Shown here piece after piece: positions 46,222-54,685 of a stretch of DNA of 64,000 nt. The DNA is from Dehalococcoidia bacterium (lineage in GTDB: Bacteria; Chloroflexota; Dehalococcoidia; DSTF01; JACRBR01): positions 1 to 64,000 of the forward strand of contig JBBDXD010000025.1 in NCBI GenBank assembly GCA_040902535.1, written 5' to 3'. Numbering within the stretch: position 1 is the stretch's first letter; each line of letters starts with the position of its first letter. The position numbers were made by a program, and so were the translations under genes. The notes under the pieces are model-generated. The model worked only from the letters and a program-made list of their open reading frames with translations, searched no databases and was not told where the DNA came from.

Positions 46222-47025
46222 TCACCGAGTCGACGATCGCAACGCGCGCTGAGCCAGCGCCCGCGCATGCCGGACGACTTCGCGTTGTTGTTCAGAGAGC
46301 AGCGGCATGATCTCCTCGGACGCGAACAGATAGAGGCGGAGCGTCGCCGCCGCAATCGCCTCATGCGACTCGCCGTTGAGCGCCAGGGCGGAGCGCTGCG
46401 TCGACGCCCATGGCTCACCCATCGATTCGACGACGAGGTCCCAGAGACGGTTCTCGCTGCCGTAGAGCATACGGCGGTGCAACGCCATGATCGGCGCGAG
46501 ACGGACCGCAAGCAGCGAGCGCTGCACGGCGGCGCCGAGCAGCTCGCGGCGCTCGATCATGGCGACGAGCTTGTGCACCTCTTCGGCCCAGCCGGTCGTG
46601 GCCTCCGCTACCCAGGCGTCGCACGCCGTCGCGACGGCATCCCAGGAGAACGCGCGCGCCTCTCGCTTGAGCTGTTTGGCGACGCCTGTCGGATCAACGA
46701 GGATGCGCGCCTCACGCCAGCCCGGCACCGACGTCGGGATGGAGCGCGGGTCGCGGAACGAAGCCCGCGCCCTGGCCGCCGTGTGAGGCGATACGGTGAC
46801 GAGATGCCCGTCACGGCGCGAGATCGCCCAGGTCGCGTGCCATCGCTCTCGGCGCGGGCGCGCGTATACCGCGATAAGATCGATATCCGACTGCGCGTGA
46901 GCCGTACCTGTCGCATGGCTGCCCGTCAGCAGGACCGCGAGCGCGCCATCGTCGTGGAGGTCGCGTGCGACGCGTCGCGCAACGGTACGGGCGGCGGCGC
47001 CTGAATCGCCGCTCGATGACGACAT
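46222..47025 (-). CDS. nucleotidyltransferase-fold protein
   Basis: 267 residues from ATG 47025. The N-terminal pol-beta-like NTP-transferase domain has LLTGSHATGTAHAQSDIDLI near 33-52, with the G-S and D-x-D signature. The C-terminal helical domain is about 130 residues, as in kanamycin nucleotidyltransferase-like proteins. No partner HEPN gene is next to it. The substrate is unknown. It starts 5 bp after the sugar-isomerase stop and is co-directional. Confidence 0.75.
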   Translation of the reverse strand: MSSSSGDSGAAARTVARRVARDLHDDGALAVLLTGSHATGTAHAQSDIDLIAVYARPRRERWHATWAISRRDGHLVTVSPHTAARARASFRDPRSIPTSVPGWREARILVDPTGVAKQLKREARAFSWDAVATACDAWVAEATTGWAEEVHKLVAMIERRELLGAAVQRSLLAVRLAPIMALHRRMLYGSENRLWDLVVESMGEPWASTQRSALALNGESHEAIAAATLRLYLFASEEIMPLLSEQQREVVRHARALAQRALRSSTR

Positions 47026-47030
47026 GCGAC

Positions 47031-47945
47031 TCAGATAACGCCGCGTTCGCGCAGGAACGGGATCGCGTTCGCGACGGCTTCCGCCGGCTGCGACTGGTTG
47101 ATCTCGAACACGCGCAGCGCCGCTTTCGGGATGCCCGCGGCAATATACTCCCACTCGACGGTGCCGTTCCCGGGCGCGCGATGGTCCGCCAGCCCATCGA
47201 CGTCGTGCAGGTGGGCGCCGATCGTGCGCGCGCTGTTCGTGTCGAGCCAGGCGCGCTTGTCGACCAGCCCCAGGCGCCACTGCACCTCCGCGTGCCCGAC
47301 GTCGTGCCAGTAGCCCGCGACGTCAGGTGCATAATCGGCGAGCAGCGCCGCCGCTTCGTCGGCTTGTGGAAACTCGTGGTAGTGCAGCCGGTTCTCGATG
47401 CCGATGGCGATGCCGCGCGCTTCGCCGTAATCGGCGAGCACGCGCAGCGTCGCGCGCGCCTTCTCGAACCACGGCGCTGACTCGTCGACGCGCCGCCGCT
47501 TGATGATGGCGCGCAACTCCTCGACGCGTTCGCCTTCGCGCGTACCCGAATCGTAGAGACGCCGCAACTCGCGCTCCTCCTCGAACATCGCGTTGCCGAC
47601 GCCGCCCAGGTGTACGACGACGAACTTGCCGCCGACGCGCTTCGTGAACTCGATGCTCCCCTTGGTGAAGCCGATGGCCGCTTCGCGCTCACTGTCGTCG
47701 AGCGCGGCAAGGTTTAGCGAACTGTTCGAGCGCTCCGTAGCGTCACGCACGAGCGGCGCCGGCGCGTGGATCGACGAGATCTTGACGCCGTGGCGCTCGA
47801 TCAGCCGAGTAAACGGCACCTCCGGCGTCGAATGGCTGACCTCGATGGCGTCGTAGCCCAGCCGTGCGACCTCATCGACAAACTCATGCATGTCGTCGAT
47901 GAACCGCTGCTGCTGCGCCCACATCGTGCTGAGAGAGAGGGTCAT
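47031..47945 (-). CDS. sugar phosphate isomerase/epimerase-like TIM-barrel protein
   Basis: 304 residues from ATG 47945. It is an AP-endonuclease-2/xylose-isomerase-like barrel: LGYDAIEVSHSTPEVPFTRL, GVKISSIHAPAPL, GGKFVVVHLGGVG, IAIGIENRLHYHEFPQADEA (Glu ligand), GYWHDVGHAEVQW (Asp/His ligands) and TIGAHLHDVDGLADHRAPGN. Metal ligands are present, so an active isomerase or epimerase is likely. The substrate is unknown. A heptad repeat lies just upstream of its start. Confidence 0.85.
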   Translation of the reverse strand: MTLSLSTMWAQQQRFIDDMHEFVDEVARLGYDAIEVSHSTPEVPFTRLIERHGVKISSIHAPAPLVRDATERSNSSLNLAALDDSEREAAIGFTKGSIEFTKRVGGKFVVVHLGGVGNAMFEEERELRRLYDSGTREGERVEELRAIIKRRRVDESAPWFEKARATLRVLADYGEARGIAIGIENRLHYHEFPQADEAAALLADYAPDVAGYWHDVGHAEVQWRLGLVDKRAWLDTNSARTIGAHLHDVDGLADHRAPGNGTVEWEYIAAGIPKAALRVFEINQSQPAEAVANAIPFLRERGVI

Positions 47946-47946
47946 A

Positions 47947-47988
47947 GCTGGAGGATAGATGCTGGCAGCGGGAAGCGGGAGTCGCGAC
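47947..47988. repeat. degenerate heptanucleotide repeat
   Basis: Six 7-base units read GCTGGAG, GATAGAT, GCTGGCA, GCGGGAA, GCGGGAG, TCGCGAC. Read on the other strand they are of the GCNTCCM type found at 26571 and 52620. They fill most of the 52-bp gap between two same-strand genes. Confidence 0.6.
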
Positions 47989-47997
47989 CTTACAGCA

Positions 47998-49215
47998 TCA
48001 TTGCTTGCGTCCAAGCGCCCGTACGATCGCCTCGAGCGCTGCGCTGGAGGCGTACGGGTTCCCGGAAGGCGCGATGGGCGCCTCGATCGTGATCACGGCC
48101 GACGCCGTGCGCAACTCCGCCGCGAAGCGATCCGGCGCGGCGCCACAGGCGTCACTCCAGGCATAGATCGTTGCGGTATTCGGCCCAACGTCGAGCGAGC
48201 GTTGTTCGACGCACACGCTCTGCGCCCATGGCGCGACCGCGTCGAATGGCGCGGTGCCTGAGCGTACGTACGACGCCTGCGTGATAACGACGAACGGCGA
48301 GGCAAACTCGTCATCGATCGGGACGTATTCCAGCCGCACGCTCGATCCCGTTTCCGTCACGCGCACATTGCTCAGCGCGATCGGGACGATGCCGTCGCGC
48401 CACGTGTACTCCGGTCCGAGCCAGTACAACGGCTCGGCGACCAGGGGCTGGTCGAGCGCAAAGTCCAGGTTGCCTGGGCGCAGCGCTGCTTGGCCAAAGA
48501 AATGCGCGGGCACGCTGTCTCTCGCGACGAACTCGTGCTGGAAGTACGTCTCCGTCTTCGTGCGCGAACCGCCGCCAAGGCTGTCGTGGTGATTCGTCCG
48601 CCGCACGCTCGGCAGATAGGTGATGGCGTCGACGAGCAGTTCGTCGGAAACCGTGACCGTCGAATCGATCCCGGAGTACTTCGCCTTCGTGCGCACGGCG
48701 ATCACATCGATGTCGCCGAATCTCCGACCGGACTCCACGCTCACCGCCGCGCGCGCACGGTCGAGGAGACACGTCTGATACACCGAGATCACGCGTTTCG
48801 CGGACTCACGGCATCCTTCGATCTCAGCTTCGTGCATGCTGCCGTTGCCGGCGCTGTATTCGTTGCCGCCGTCGAGCAGACGCTCGAAGCGCAACGGGCG
48901 TCGCGGATCTCCGTTGCTCCGGATCACGCGCGCGCGGTCGTTCTCGGCATCGATCCAGGCCTCGATCTCGGTCACCGGCCTGTAGTCCGAGTCGGATTCG
49001 ACGTTCGCCGTGACGTGGACGATCATGCCGGGCCGCGTAAGCGCCAGCGCCACTCTGCGGTACACCTCGTCGACCGGAGGCGCCGCGCGCTTCGAACGCT
49101 CGTCTTCCCCTGAGGCCAACGTGATCACGGTCAGCGACCCGATCGCAATCGCCGCGAGGAAGAGACCGGCAATGAGAGCCTTCCGTGAAAGACGTCCCCT
49201 CGCACCGATGGTCAC
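47998..49215 (-). CDS. secreted or membrane-anchored hypothetical protein
   Basis: 405 residues, GTG start that overlaps the stop of the broken hepT (GTGA). The N-terminal helix KALIAGLFLAAIAIGSLTVI (about 12-31) would be a signal anchor. The rest is beta-rich with about four Cys. It has VYRRVALALTRPGMIVHVTA near 50 and EIEAWIDAENDRARVIRSNG near 85, a pattern reminiscent of LolA/sigma-E-regulator-like folds, but I cannot confirm it. The function is unknown. Confidence 0.7.
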   Translation of the reverse strand: MTIGARGRLSRKALIAGLFLAAIAIGSLTVITLASGEDERSKRAAPPVDEVYRRVALALTRPGMIVHVTANVESDSDYRPVTEIEAWIDAENDRARVIRSNGDPRRPLRFERLLDGGNEYSAGNGSMHEAEIEGCRESAKRVISVYQTCLLDRARAAVSVESGRRFGDIDVIAVRTKAKYSGIDSTVTVSDELLVDAITYLPSVRRTNHHDSLGGGSRTKTETYFQHEFVARDSVPAHFFGQAALRPGNLDFALDQPLVAEPLYWLGPEYTWRDGIVPIALSNVRVTETGSSVRLEYVPIDDEFASPFVVITQASYVRSGTAPFDAVAPWAQSVCVEQRSLDVGPNTATIYAWSDACGAAPDRFAAELRTASAVITIEAPIAPSGNPYASSAALEAIVRALGRKQ

Positions 49216-49555
49216 GGGATATCGCCTCCTTCGGAGGATCTCACTATTCGCTCGAGGACGGCGATGAGCGGCGGAATGTCATTACTCGCGGTCTGCCAGA
49301 CAACGTCGACCGTCGATGTGCACGATGATGTGGCGCATTCCGATGATCTCGCGCCACGGCACATCAACGTACGCGGCACGCTGGTCTCCCGTAAGACGGC
49401 TCGGCGCCTCCCCGACGACCTGGAGGAGGTAGACAAGGGCCAGCTGCAGATCCTCGTCCGTCGAATTCGGCGCGCGAGATACCTGTTATACGCCGGGCAA
49501 TTCGGCGAGCGTGTACCAGCATGTCGACGAAGAATGCGTCATCAGGTCGCCGCAT
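49212..49555 (-). pseudogene. hepT: HepT (DUF86) toxin gene broken by two frameshifts
   Basis: Three frames make one HepT. The first reads MRRPDDAFFVDMLVHARRIA and ISRAEFD (49555 down to about 49470). The second reads TDEDLQLALVYLLQVVGEAP and VPWREIIGMRHIIVHIDG, with the R-x4-H HEPN motif. The third reads VDVVWQTASNDIPPLIAVLE to the stop at 49212. One indel lies near 49465 and another near 49330. The expected Tyr after the active-site His is also lost. It starts inside the 3' end of the mntA-like gene. It is probably inactive unless the frameshifts are sequencing errors. Confidence 0.75.
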
Positions 49556-49865
49556 AGATGGGCCGGGCGGACTCCAGGATCCGCCTGCGACGGATCCAGT
49601 TCTCACTTGTTTCTACGAGATGACGCTTAACGAGGTCGACGTTACGTCCGAAGATCGTGCGCAGCTCATCTTCCATGTCGAGTTGTTCGCCGAGCGAGGG
49701 GCGATGGTCCTCGTCGAACGTGACGAGCAGATCGATGTCGCTCTCATCGTCGAAATCGTCGCGCAACACCGAGCCGAACAGTTCCAGTCGCACGATCTTC
49801 CATTTCCGACAGAATTGTTCGATCTGCTCGGGCGTGCCGCCCAGTCGTGTGTGCACCTTCGACAT
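49542..49865 (-). CDS. mntA: MntA-like nucleotidyltransferase antitoxin
   Basis: 107 residues from ATG 49865. The minimal nucleotidyltransferase has VRLELFGSVLRDDFDDESDI followed by DLLVTFDE near residue 42, the GS-x-D-x-D signature, and the C-terminal NVDLVKRHLVE. In MntA/HepT pairs the antitoxin AMPylates the HEPN toxin. Its 3' end overlaps the start of the broken hepT by 14 bp. The antitoxin frame is intact while the toxin is not, as expected if toxin loss was tolerated. Confidence 0.85.
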   Translation of the reverse strand: MSKVHTRLGGTPEQIEQFCRKWKIVRLELFGSVLRDDFDDESDIDLLVTFDEDHRPSLGEQLDMEDELRTIFGRNVDLVKRHLVETSENWIRRRRILESARPIYAAT

Positions 49866-49993
49866 GACGCCACTATAGCGCGCCGCACCGGTTGGCCGCG
49901 CCAGGAAGAAGCCTGAGGCAAGCGAGAACATCACGACCCGTCGAGGGCTGCCATCGCCCGCCGGGCTCCGCGGCGCTACAGACCTCCGGCGCC

Positions 49994-50901
49994 CTACTTA
50001 GGCTGTTCCCCAAACGCCTGCGCACGCGTCATCGTCACGATGATCCACGTCGCCTCGGCGGTCGCGTATACGACGCCCGCGTCGTCGAAGAGCGCCGAGG
50101 TGCCGTAGAACTTCCGACCGTCGCGTTGGCGCGCGCGGCCGACGACGTGGTAGCGGGCGTCCGGTGGCGGCACGCGCAGGTACCGCACATCGAGTGAGCC
50201 GAGCAGAACTGGTCGTTGCGCAACAGTTCCTCCTGCTGCTCTCGCGGCAAACAGATGCCAGAACCGCAGTCCAGCGCCGACGCGACGATCGACGACGCCA
50301 GCCCGCCTCCGGCGTCGACGAACGACGGCTCCGGCGACCCCGCAGCCCACGTCACGCCGTGGCCGGCGAAGCGTGGGTAGATGTGCAGCCCCAGCGCGTT
50401 GCGCGGCCCGCACGAGAAGCAGCCGATCACCGGATGATCGCCCGTCTCCTCGAAGAACGGCGGCGTCGAAGGTTCCGACCCGCGCGCCATCTCGCGCACG
50501 AGTGCGTCGAGTTCGGCCGGCATCGACGACAGTACGTCCCCGGCGCGCGCCGGTTGCGCGAGCATCGTGACCTCGACGCGTCCGCTGATCAGTGAAGCAT
50601 CGCCGTCACGCACCTCGACGTCGTACGCCCCATTCGCTCGTGCTGTCTTTGCCTGCAGATCGCGGCTGTGCGGGATGCCTGAATGCAGCCGCGCAGTCAC
50701 GCGCGTCACGGCGGGATGCGCGATGCCGTCGCGTGTCGCCGCCTCGATCGCCGGACACGCCAACGCTCCGACAGCCATGCCGCCGTTCACGTTGCCCGGT
50801 GGCCCTTCGACCCGCGCCGGAAAGCGAAGCGAGGTGCCGCTCGCGCCGTGCGTCGCGATGCGGTCGGGGTTCCCGGGTTCGCAGCAGTAGCAGTTCGTCA
50901 T
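49994..50901 (-). pseudogene. double-hotdog thioesterase-like gene with a frameshift
   Basis: From ATG 50901 the frame encodes two hotdog-like halves, each opening with a Cys-rich turn: CYCCEPGNPD near residue 4 and CFSCGPRNALGLHI near 160. GNVNGGMAVGALACPAIEAA lies in half one and PSFVDAGGGLASSIVASALD in half two. After LPREQQEELLRNDQ near 50215 the frame is lost. The other frame continues VLLGSLDVRYLRVPPPDARY and AGVVYATAEATWIIVTMTRA to 49994. One indel joins them. It is a pseudogene or a sequencing error. The family resembles acyl-CoA thioesterases. Confidence 0.7.
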
Positions 50902-50951
50902 CAAGACGCAGGATCGCACGGCGATGCGCGCGTAGCCACAGGGCGGACGTG

Positions 50952-50980
50952 TTGACAGTTAGGGACGCCCGTGATAAGTT
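50952..50980 (+). promoter_or_regulatory. nadA promoter
   Basis: TTGACA at 50952-50957, 17-nt spacer, TAAGTT at 50975-50980. It lies 58 bp before the nadA ATG. Its -10 box overlaps the first two bases of a 21-bp palindrome. Confidence 0.75.
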
Positions 50981-50999
50981 AGTGTCATAGAGACACTAA
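50979..50999. promoter_or_regulatory. palindromic operator upstream of nadA
   Basis: TTAGTGTC, 5 nt, GACACTAA: a perfect inverted repeat starting within the -10 box and covering the expected transcription start. It is placed for repression. NAD-biosynthesis repressors of the NrtR or NiaR kind bind sites of similar look, but I cannot name the regulator, and no regulator gene is next to it. Confidence 0.7.
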
Positions 51000-51038
51000 G
51001 TACGACACGCTCTTGTATGACGCCCTCGGAGGCCCTCG

Positions 51039-52247
51039 ATGACTCCTGCGGCCATCGCTGAAAAGAAGACCACCCCCAACGTCGGCGGCATCGGCTGCGA
51101 GAGCGACGCGATCGAGACGGCGCCGCTTTCGGCCGAGCGCTCCTTCGCCTACTGGCAGCAGGACATCCCACGCGAGTACTGGGATCTCGACGCTCCCGCA
51201 CTGACCGCGCGCATCGCCGAGGCACGCAACAAGCTCGGTACGCGTCTCATCGTGCTCGGCCATCACTATCAGCGCGAGGACATTATCGCGTTCGCGGACC
51301 TGCGCGGCGACAGCTTCAAGCTCGCGCAGTTCGCGGCGGAACACCCCGAATCGGAGTACATCGTCTTCTGCGGCGTGCACTTCATGGCCGAAGCCGCGGA
51401 CATCCTCAGCGCTCCGCACCAGAAGGTGATGCTGCCGAACATGGCGGCCGGCTGCTCGATGGCCGACATGGCCGATCCCGACGACGTCTTCAGCGCCTGG
51501 GCCGAGATGGAAGAGCTTGGCATCGCGCAGGACACGATGCCGATCACGTACATGAACTCGGCCGCCGCGCTAAAGGCGTTCGTCGGCGAGCACGGCGGCG
51601 CGGTGTGCACGTCGAGCAACGCGCGCAAGGTCATGGAGTGGGCATTCGCGCAGAAGAAGCGCGTGCTCTTCTTCCCCGACCAGCACCTCGGACGCAACAC
51701 CGGCGACGCCATGGGCATCCCGCTCGACGAGATGGTGCTCTGGGGCTGGTCGCGTCCTTACGGTTCTATGGGCGGCCGCACGCTCGAAGAGCTGGGACAG
51801 AGCCGCGTGCTGCTGTGGGCGGGCCACTGCTCCGTGCACCAACGCTTCACGCCGGCGCAGATCGACGAAGCCCGCGCGAAGTATCCGGACATCACGGTGA
51901 TCGTACACCCCGAGTGCCGGTACGAGACGGTGCAGGCATCCGACCTCAATGGTTCGACGGAGTTCATCGCGAAGACGATCGCGAACGCGCCGGCCGGCTC
52001 GAAGTTCGCCGTCGGCACGGAGATCAACCTGGTCGCGCGGCTCGCACGTGAGAACCCGGACAAAACGGTGTTCTGCCTCGACCCCGTCGTCTGTCCCTGC
52101 TCGACGATGTATCGCGTGCACCCGGCGTATCTTGCGTGGACGATCGAGTCGCTCGCCGAAGGCCGCGTCGTCAACCAGGTCATAGTGCCGGAAGCGATTA
52201 CCGCGAACGCGAAGATCGCGCTCGACCGCATGCTGGCGATTAAATAG
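51039..52247 (+). CDS. nadA: quinolinate synthase NadA
   Basis: 402 residues. The long form has an extra N-terminal 60 residues. LIVLGHHYQREDIIAFADLR, EYIVFCGVHFMAEAADIL, MLPNMAAGCSMADMADPD, VCTSSNARKV, FFPDQHLGRNT, VIVHPECRYET and PVVCPCSTMYR include the three cysteines that hold the 4Fe-4S cluster. It makes quinolinate from iminoaspartate and DHAP in de novo NAD synthesis. nadB and nadC are not next to it. Regulation by the upstream palindrome is likely. Confidence 0.96.
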   Translation: MTPAAIAEKKTTPNVGGIGCESDAIETAPLSAERSFAYWQQDIPREYWDLDAPALTARIAEARNKLGTRLIVLGHHYQREDIIAFADLRGDSFKLAQFAAEHPESEYIVFCGVHFMAEAADILSAPHQKVMLPNMAAGCSMADMADPDDVFSAWAEMEELGIAQDTMPITYMNSAAALKAFVGEHGGAVCTSSNARKVMEWAFAQKKRVLFFPDQHLGRNTGDAMGIPLDEMVLWGWSRPYGSMGGRTLEELGQSRVLLWAGHCSVHQRFTPAQIDEARAKYPDITVIVHPECRYETVQASDLNGSTEFIAKTIANAPAGSKFAVGTEINLVARLARENPDKTVFCLDPVVCPCSTMYRVHPAYLAWTIESLAEGRVVNQVIVPEAITANAKIALDRMLAIK

Positions 52248-52328
52248 CGCCGGCCACCGCAAACAAGCGCCGACTCGCGAAGCACGGACTTCTACTTGAC
52301 CGCGCTTTATTGGCGCCGCGACGTTTGG

Positions 52329-52334
52329 TAAGAT
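52329..52334 (+). promoter_or_regulatory. -10 box of tRNA-Pro
   Basis: TAAGAT lies 10 nt before the tRNA 5' end. A weak TTTATT lies 17 nt upstream as a candidate -35. Confidence 0.45.
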
Positions 52335-52344
52335 GCCTCGCCGT

Positions 52345-52422
52345 CGGGGTGTAGCTCAGCCAGGCTAGAGTGCACGGTTCGGGACCGTGAGGTCGATGGT
52401 TCAAATCCATTCACCCCGACCA
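52345..52422 (+). tRNA. tRNA-Pro(CGG)
   Basis: 78 nt. The acceptor is CGGGGTG/CACCCCG with discriminator A and encoded CCA. The anticodon stem CACGG/CCGTG closes the loop TTCGGGA (anticodon CGG). The T-arm is GATGG TTCAAAT CCATT. The D-arm has a weak last pair (GCTC/GAGT). Confidence 0.95.
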
Positions 52423-52430
52423 TCTTCCCC

Positions 52431-52465
52431 CAGTTGTCAGTCTTGAGTTTTTAGTTGTAAGTTCC
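52431..52465. repeat. degenerate heptanucleotide repeat (AGTTNT type)
   Basis: Five units read CAGTTGT, CAGTCTT, GAGTTTT, TAGTTGT, AAGTTCC, directly after tRNA-Pro. They share the 7-base period but have a different consensus from the GCNTCCM tracts. Confidence 0.55.
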
Positions 52466-52619
52466 CGGGGATCAGCGTGTCTCTCGAATCCGGCTTTCAT
52501 CTGCAGATGGTGAACATTTATATCCGCGCCAGGAAAGAGTGTGGATACAACGCCACGCGCTTCCTGCAAATGCTCGACGGGCCGGAGCGCGGCGTCTCCG
52601 TCGCCAAACGCAATTTCCG

Positions 52620-52689
52620 CCTCTAACCTCCAGCTTCCAGCCTCCAGCTTCCAGCGCCGCCTCCCGGCCTCTCGCATCCCGCTTCCAAC
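52620..52689. repeat. degenerate heptanucleotide repeat (GCNTCCM type), long copy
   Basis: Ten 7-base units, clearest as CCTCCAG and CTTCCAG alternating twice, then looser GC-rich units. It lies 20 bp before the M20 amidohydrolase start. The rest of 52423-52708 has no gene that I can support. Confidence 0.65.
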
Positions 52690-52708
52690 GTCCGCTACCC
52701 TTGCCCCG

Positions 52709-53899
52709 ATGGACGCCAACGAGCTGAAACTCCGCGCCATGCGTGAGGTCGATGCCCACGCCGATGAGCTGGTCGCGCTCAGCATGCGCATCCACGCCAA
52801 TCCCGAACTCGCCTTCCACGAGGTGCAGGCTTCCGCCTGGCTCGCCGACTTCCTCGAGAAAGAGCACTTCGAGGTGACGCGCGGCATCGCCGGGCTGCCG
52901 ACGGCGTTTCGTGCCGTCGCAGGCGAAGGACGCCCGACCGTCGCCATCATCGCCGAGTACGATGCTCTCCCCGGCATCGGCCACGGCTGCGGACACAACA
53001 TCATCGCGACGACGGCGGTAGGCGCCGGCATCGCCGTACGCTCTGTGATCGATGCGTTCGAGGGCGCCGTGCAGGTGATCGGGACGCCGGCCGAAGAGGT
53101 CTACGGCGGCAAGGTGCCCATGATCCGTGAAGGCGTGTTCGATGGCCTCGACGCCGCGATGATGACGCATCCCGCGACGCGCGACGCCGTCATGGCGAAG
53201 GCGCTCGCGTGCGCGGAACTCAAGGTCGAGTACTTCGGCGTCGAAGCGCACGCGGCTGCCCAGCCCGAGCGCGGCATCAACGCGCTCGAGGCCATGATCA
53301 TCGCGTTCAACGCCATCAACTCGCTGCGCCAGCACATGCGCCGGACGGCGCGCGTGCACGGCGTCATCACTCACGGCGGCGACGCGCCGAACATCGTGCC
53401 GGGCCATTCGGCCGCGAGCTTCCTCATCCGCGCCGAAGACGACGAGTACCTGGAGGAACTAAAGACGCGCGTGAAAGCGTGCTTCGAAGCGGGCGCGCAA
53501 GCGACCGGCTCGCGGCTCGAACTGACGTGGAACCCCAACCAGTACGCCGCGATGAACACGAACCGCGCCATCGCCGAAGCGCATCGCCGCAACCTCGAAG
53601 CGATCGGCCGCAACGTCCCTGTCGATGACAACCCGCGCCCGCTCGGCAGCACCGACATGGGCAACGTCAGCAAGGTGTGCCCTTCCATCCATCCCGCGAT
53701 CGCGATCGCACCGCTCGAGATCAACGGCCATTCGCCGCAATTCGCCGAGTACGCCGCATCCGACGCCGGCAAGCAGGCGGTGATCGATGGCGCAAAGGCG
53801 CTCGCCATGACCGCGATCGACATCTTCACCGATGCGTCGCTGCGACTCGCCATGCGCGAAGAGTTCGAGCGCGCGATGCCCGCCCCGCCTGCATCATGA
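52709..53899 (+). CDS. M20-family amidohydrolase (AbgB-like)
   Basis: 396 residues from ATG 52709. The upstream in-frame extension runs through heptad repeats and was left out. M20 metal motifs: VAIIAEYDALPGIGHGCGHN near 78, EEVYGGK near 120, and MTHPATRD. A dimerisation domain lies at about 165-280. GSTDMGNVSKVCPSIHPAIA near 300 carries a further metal-site residue. It is closest in look to p-aminobenzoyl-glutamate hydrolase subunit B and related aminoacylases. The stop overlaps the start of the methyltransferase gene (ATGA). Confidence 0.88.
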   Translation: MDANELKLRAMREVDAHADELVALSMRIHANPELAFHEVQASAWLADFLEKEHFEVTRGIAGLPTAFRAVAGEGRPTVAIIAEYDALPGIGHGCGHNIIATTAVGAGIAVRSVIDAFEGAVQVIGTPAEEVYGGKVPMIREGVFDGLDAAMMTHPATRDAVMAKALACAELKVEYFGVEAHAAAQPERGINALEAMIIAFNAINSLRQHMRRTARVHGVITHGGDAPNIVPGHSAASFLIRAEDDEYLEELKTRVKACFEAGAQATGSRLELTWNPNQYAAMNTNRAIAEAHRRNLEAIGRNVPVDDNPRPLGSTDMGNVSKVCPSIHPAIAIAPLEINGHSPQFAEYAASDAGKQAVIDGAKALAMTAIDIFTDASLRLAMREEFERAMPAPPAS

Positions 53900-54681
53900 C
53901 GCAACCCGACGTCGTCTACGGGGACGACGAACTCGCCGCACTCTACGATCTGGTATACGCGCACTACACTGACGATCTCTCTCTGTACGAGCAGTTCGCA
54001 GCGCGTGGCGAGACGCCCTCGCTGGAACTGGCTGCGGGCAGCGGCCGCGTCGCGCTGCATCTCGCGCGCAACGGACATCGCGTCGTCGGCATCGACACGT
54101 CGCGGCCGATGCTCGCACGCTTTGAAGCCGCGCTCGACGACACCACGCGCTCCAACATCCGCCTGGTCGAGGCCGACATGCGCGACTTCGATCTCGGCGA
54201 GACGTTCGATCTCGTGTACTGCGCATTGGATTCCTTCGAGCAGCTGCTCACGAACGACGACGCTATCTCAGCGCTGCGATGCGTCGCGCGCCATCTGAAC
54301 CTTGGCGGCGTGTTCGTCACCGAGCTGCGCACGCTCCGCAGCGTCGATTGGGCGCCGTCTCCCCAGGCGCCGCTCAGCTTCGAATGGACGCGACAGGATC
54401 CCGGAACCGGGGGGATCATTACCAAGCTCTCATCGATGCGCGCATCACCTGCCACGCAAACGACGACCACCACGCTCATCTTCGACCGCGCAGCTTCCGA
54501 TGGCACGGTGCGCCGGCGGACATTCGACGTAACACTGCGTGTCTTCGGCAGGCACGAGTTCGAACTCCTGCTCGCCCACGCCGGTCTGCGCGTGACGCAA
54601 CGCTACGGCGACTACGATCTCTCGCCCCTTACGGACGACGGCGATACGATGATCGTGGTGGCGGAGCGGGAGGGAGCCTGA
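53896..54681 (+). CDS. class I SAM-dependent methyltransferase
   Basis: 261 residues. ALYDLVYAHYTDDLSLYEQF lies at the start, motif I LELAAGSGRVALHLARNG near 45, VVGIDTSRPML, VEADMRDFDLGETFDLVYCA near 95, then HLNLGGVFVTEL. It is coupled to the M20 gene by ATGA and sits 4 nt before plsX. The substrate is unknown. Confidence 0.85.
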   Translation: MTQPDVVYGDDELAALYDLVYAHYTDDLSLYEQFAARGETPSLELAAGSGRVALHLARNGHRVVGIDTSRPMLARFEAALDDTTRSNIRLVEADMRDFDLGETFDLVYCALDSFEQLLTNDDAISALRCVARHLNLGGVFVTELRTLRSVDWAPSPQAPLSFEWTRQDPGTGGIITKLSSMRASPATQTTTTTLIFDRAASDGTVRRRTFDVTLRVFGRHEFELLLAHAGLRVTQRYGDYDLSPLTDDGDTMIVVAEREGA

Positions 54682-54685
54682 ACCA

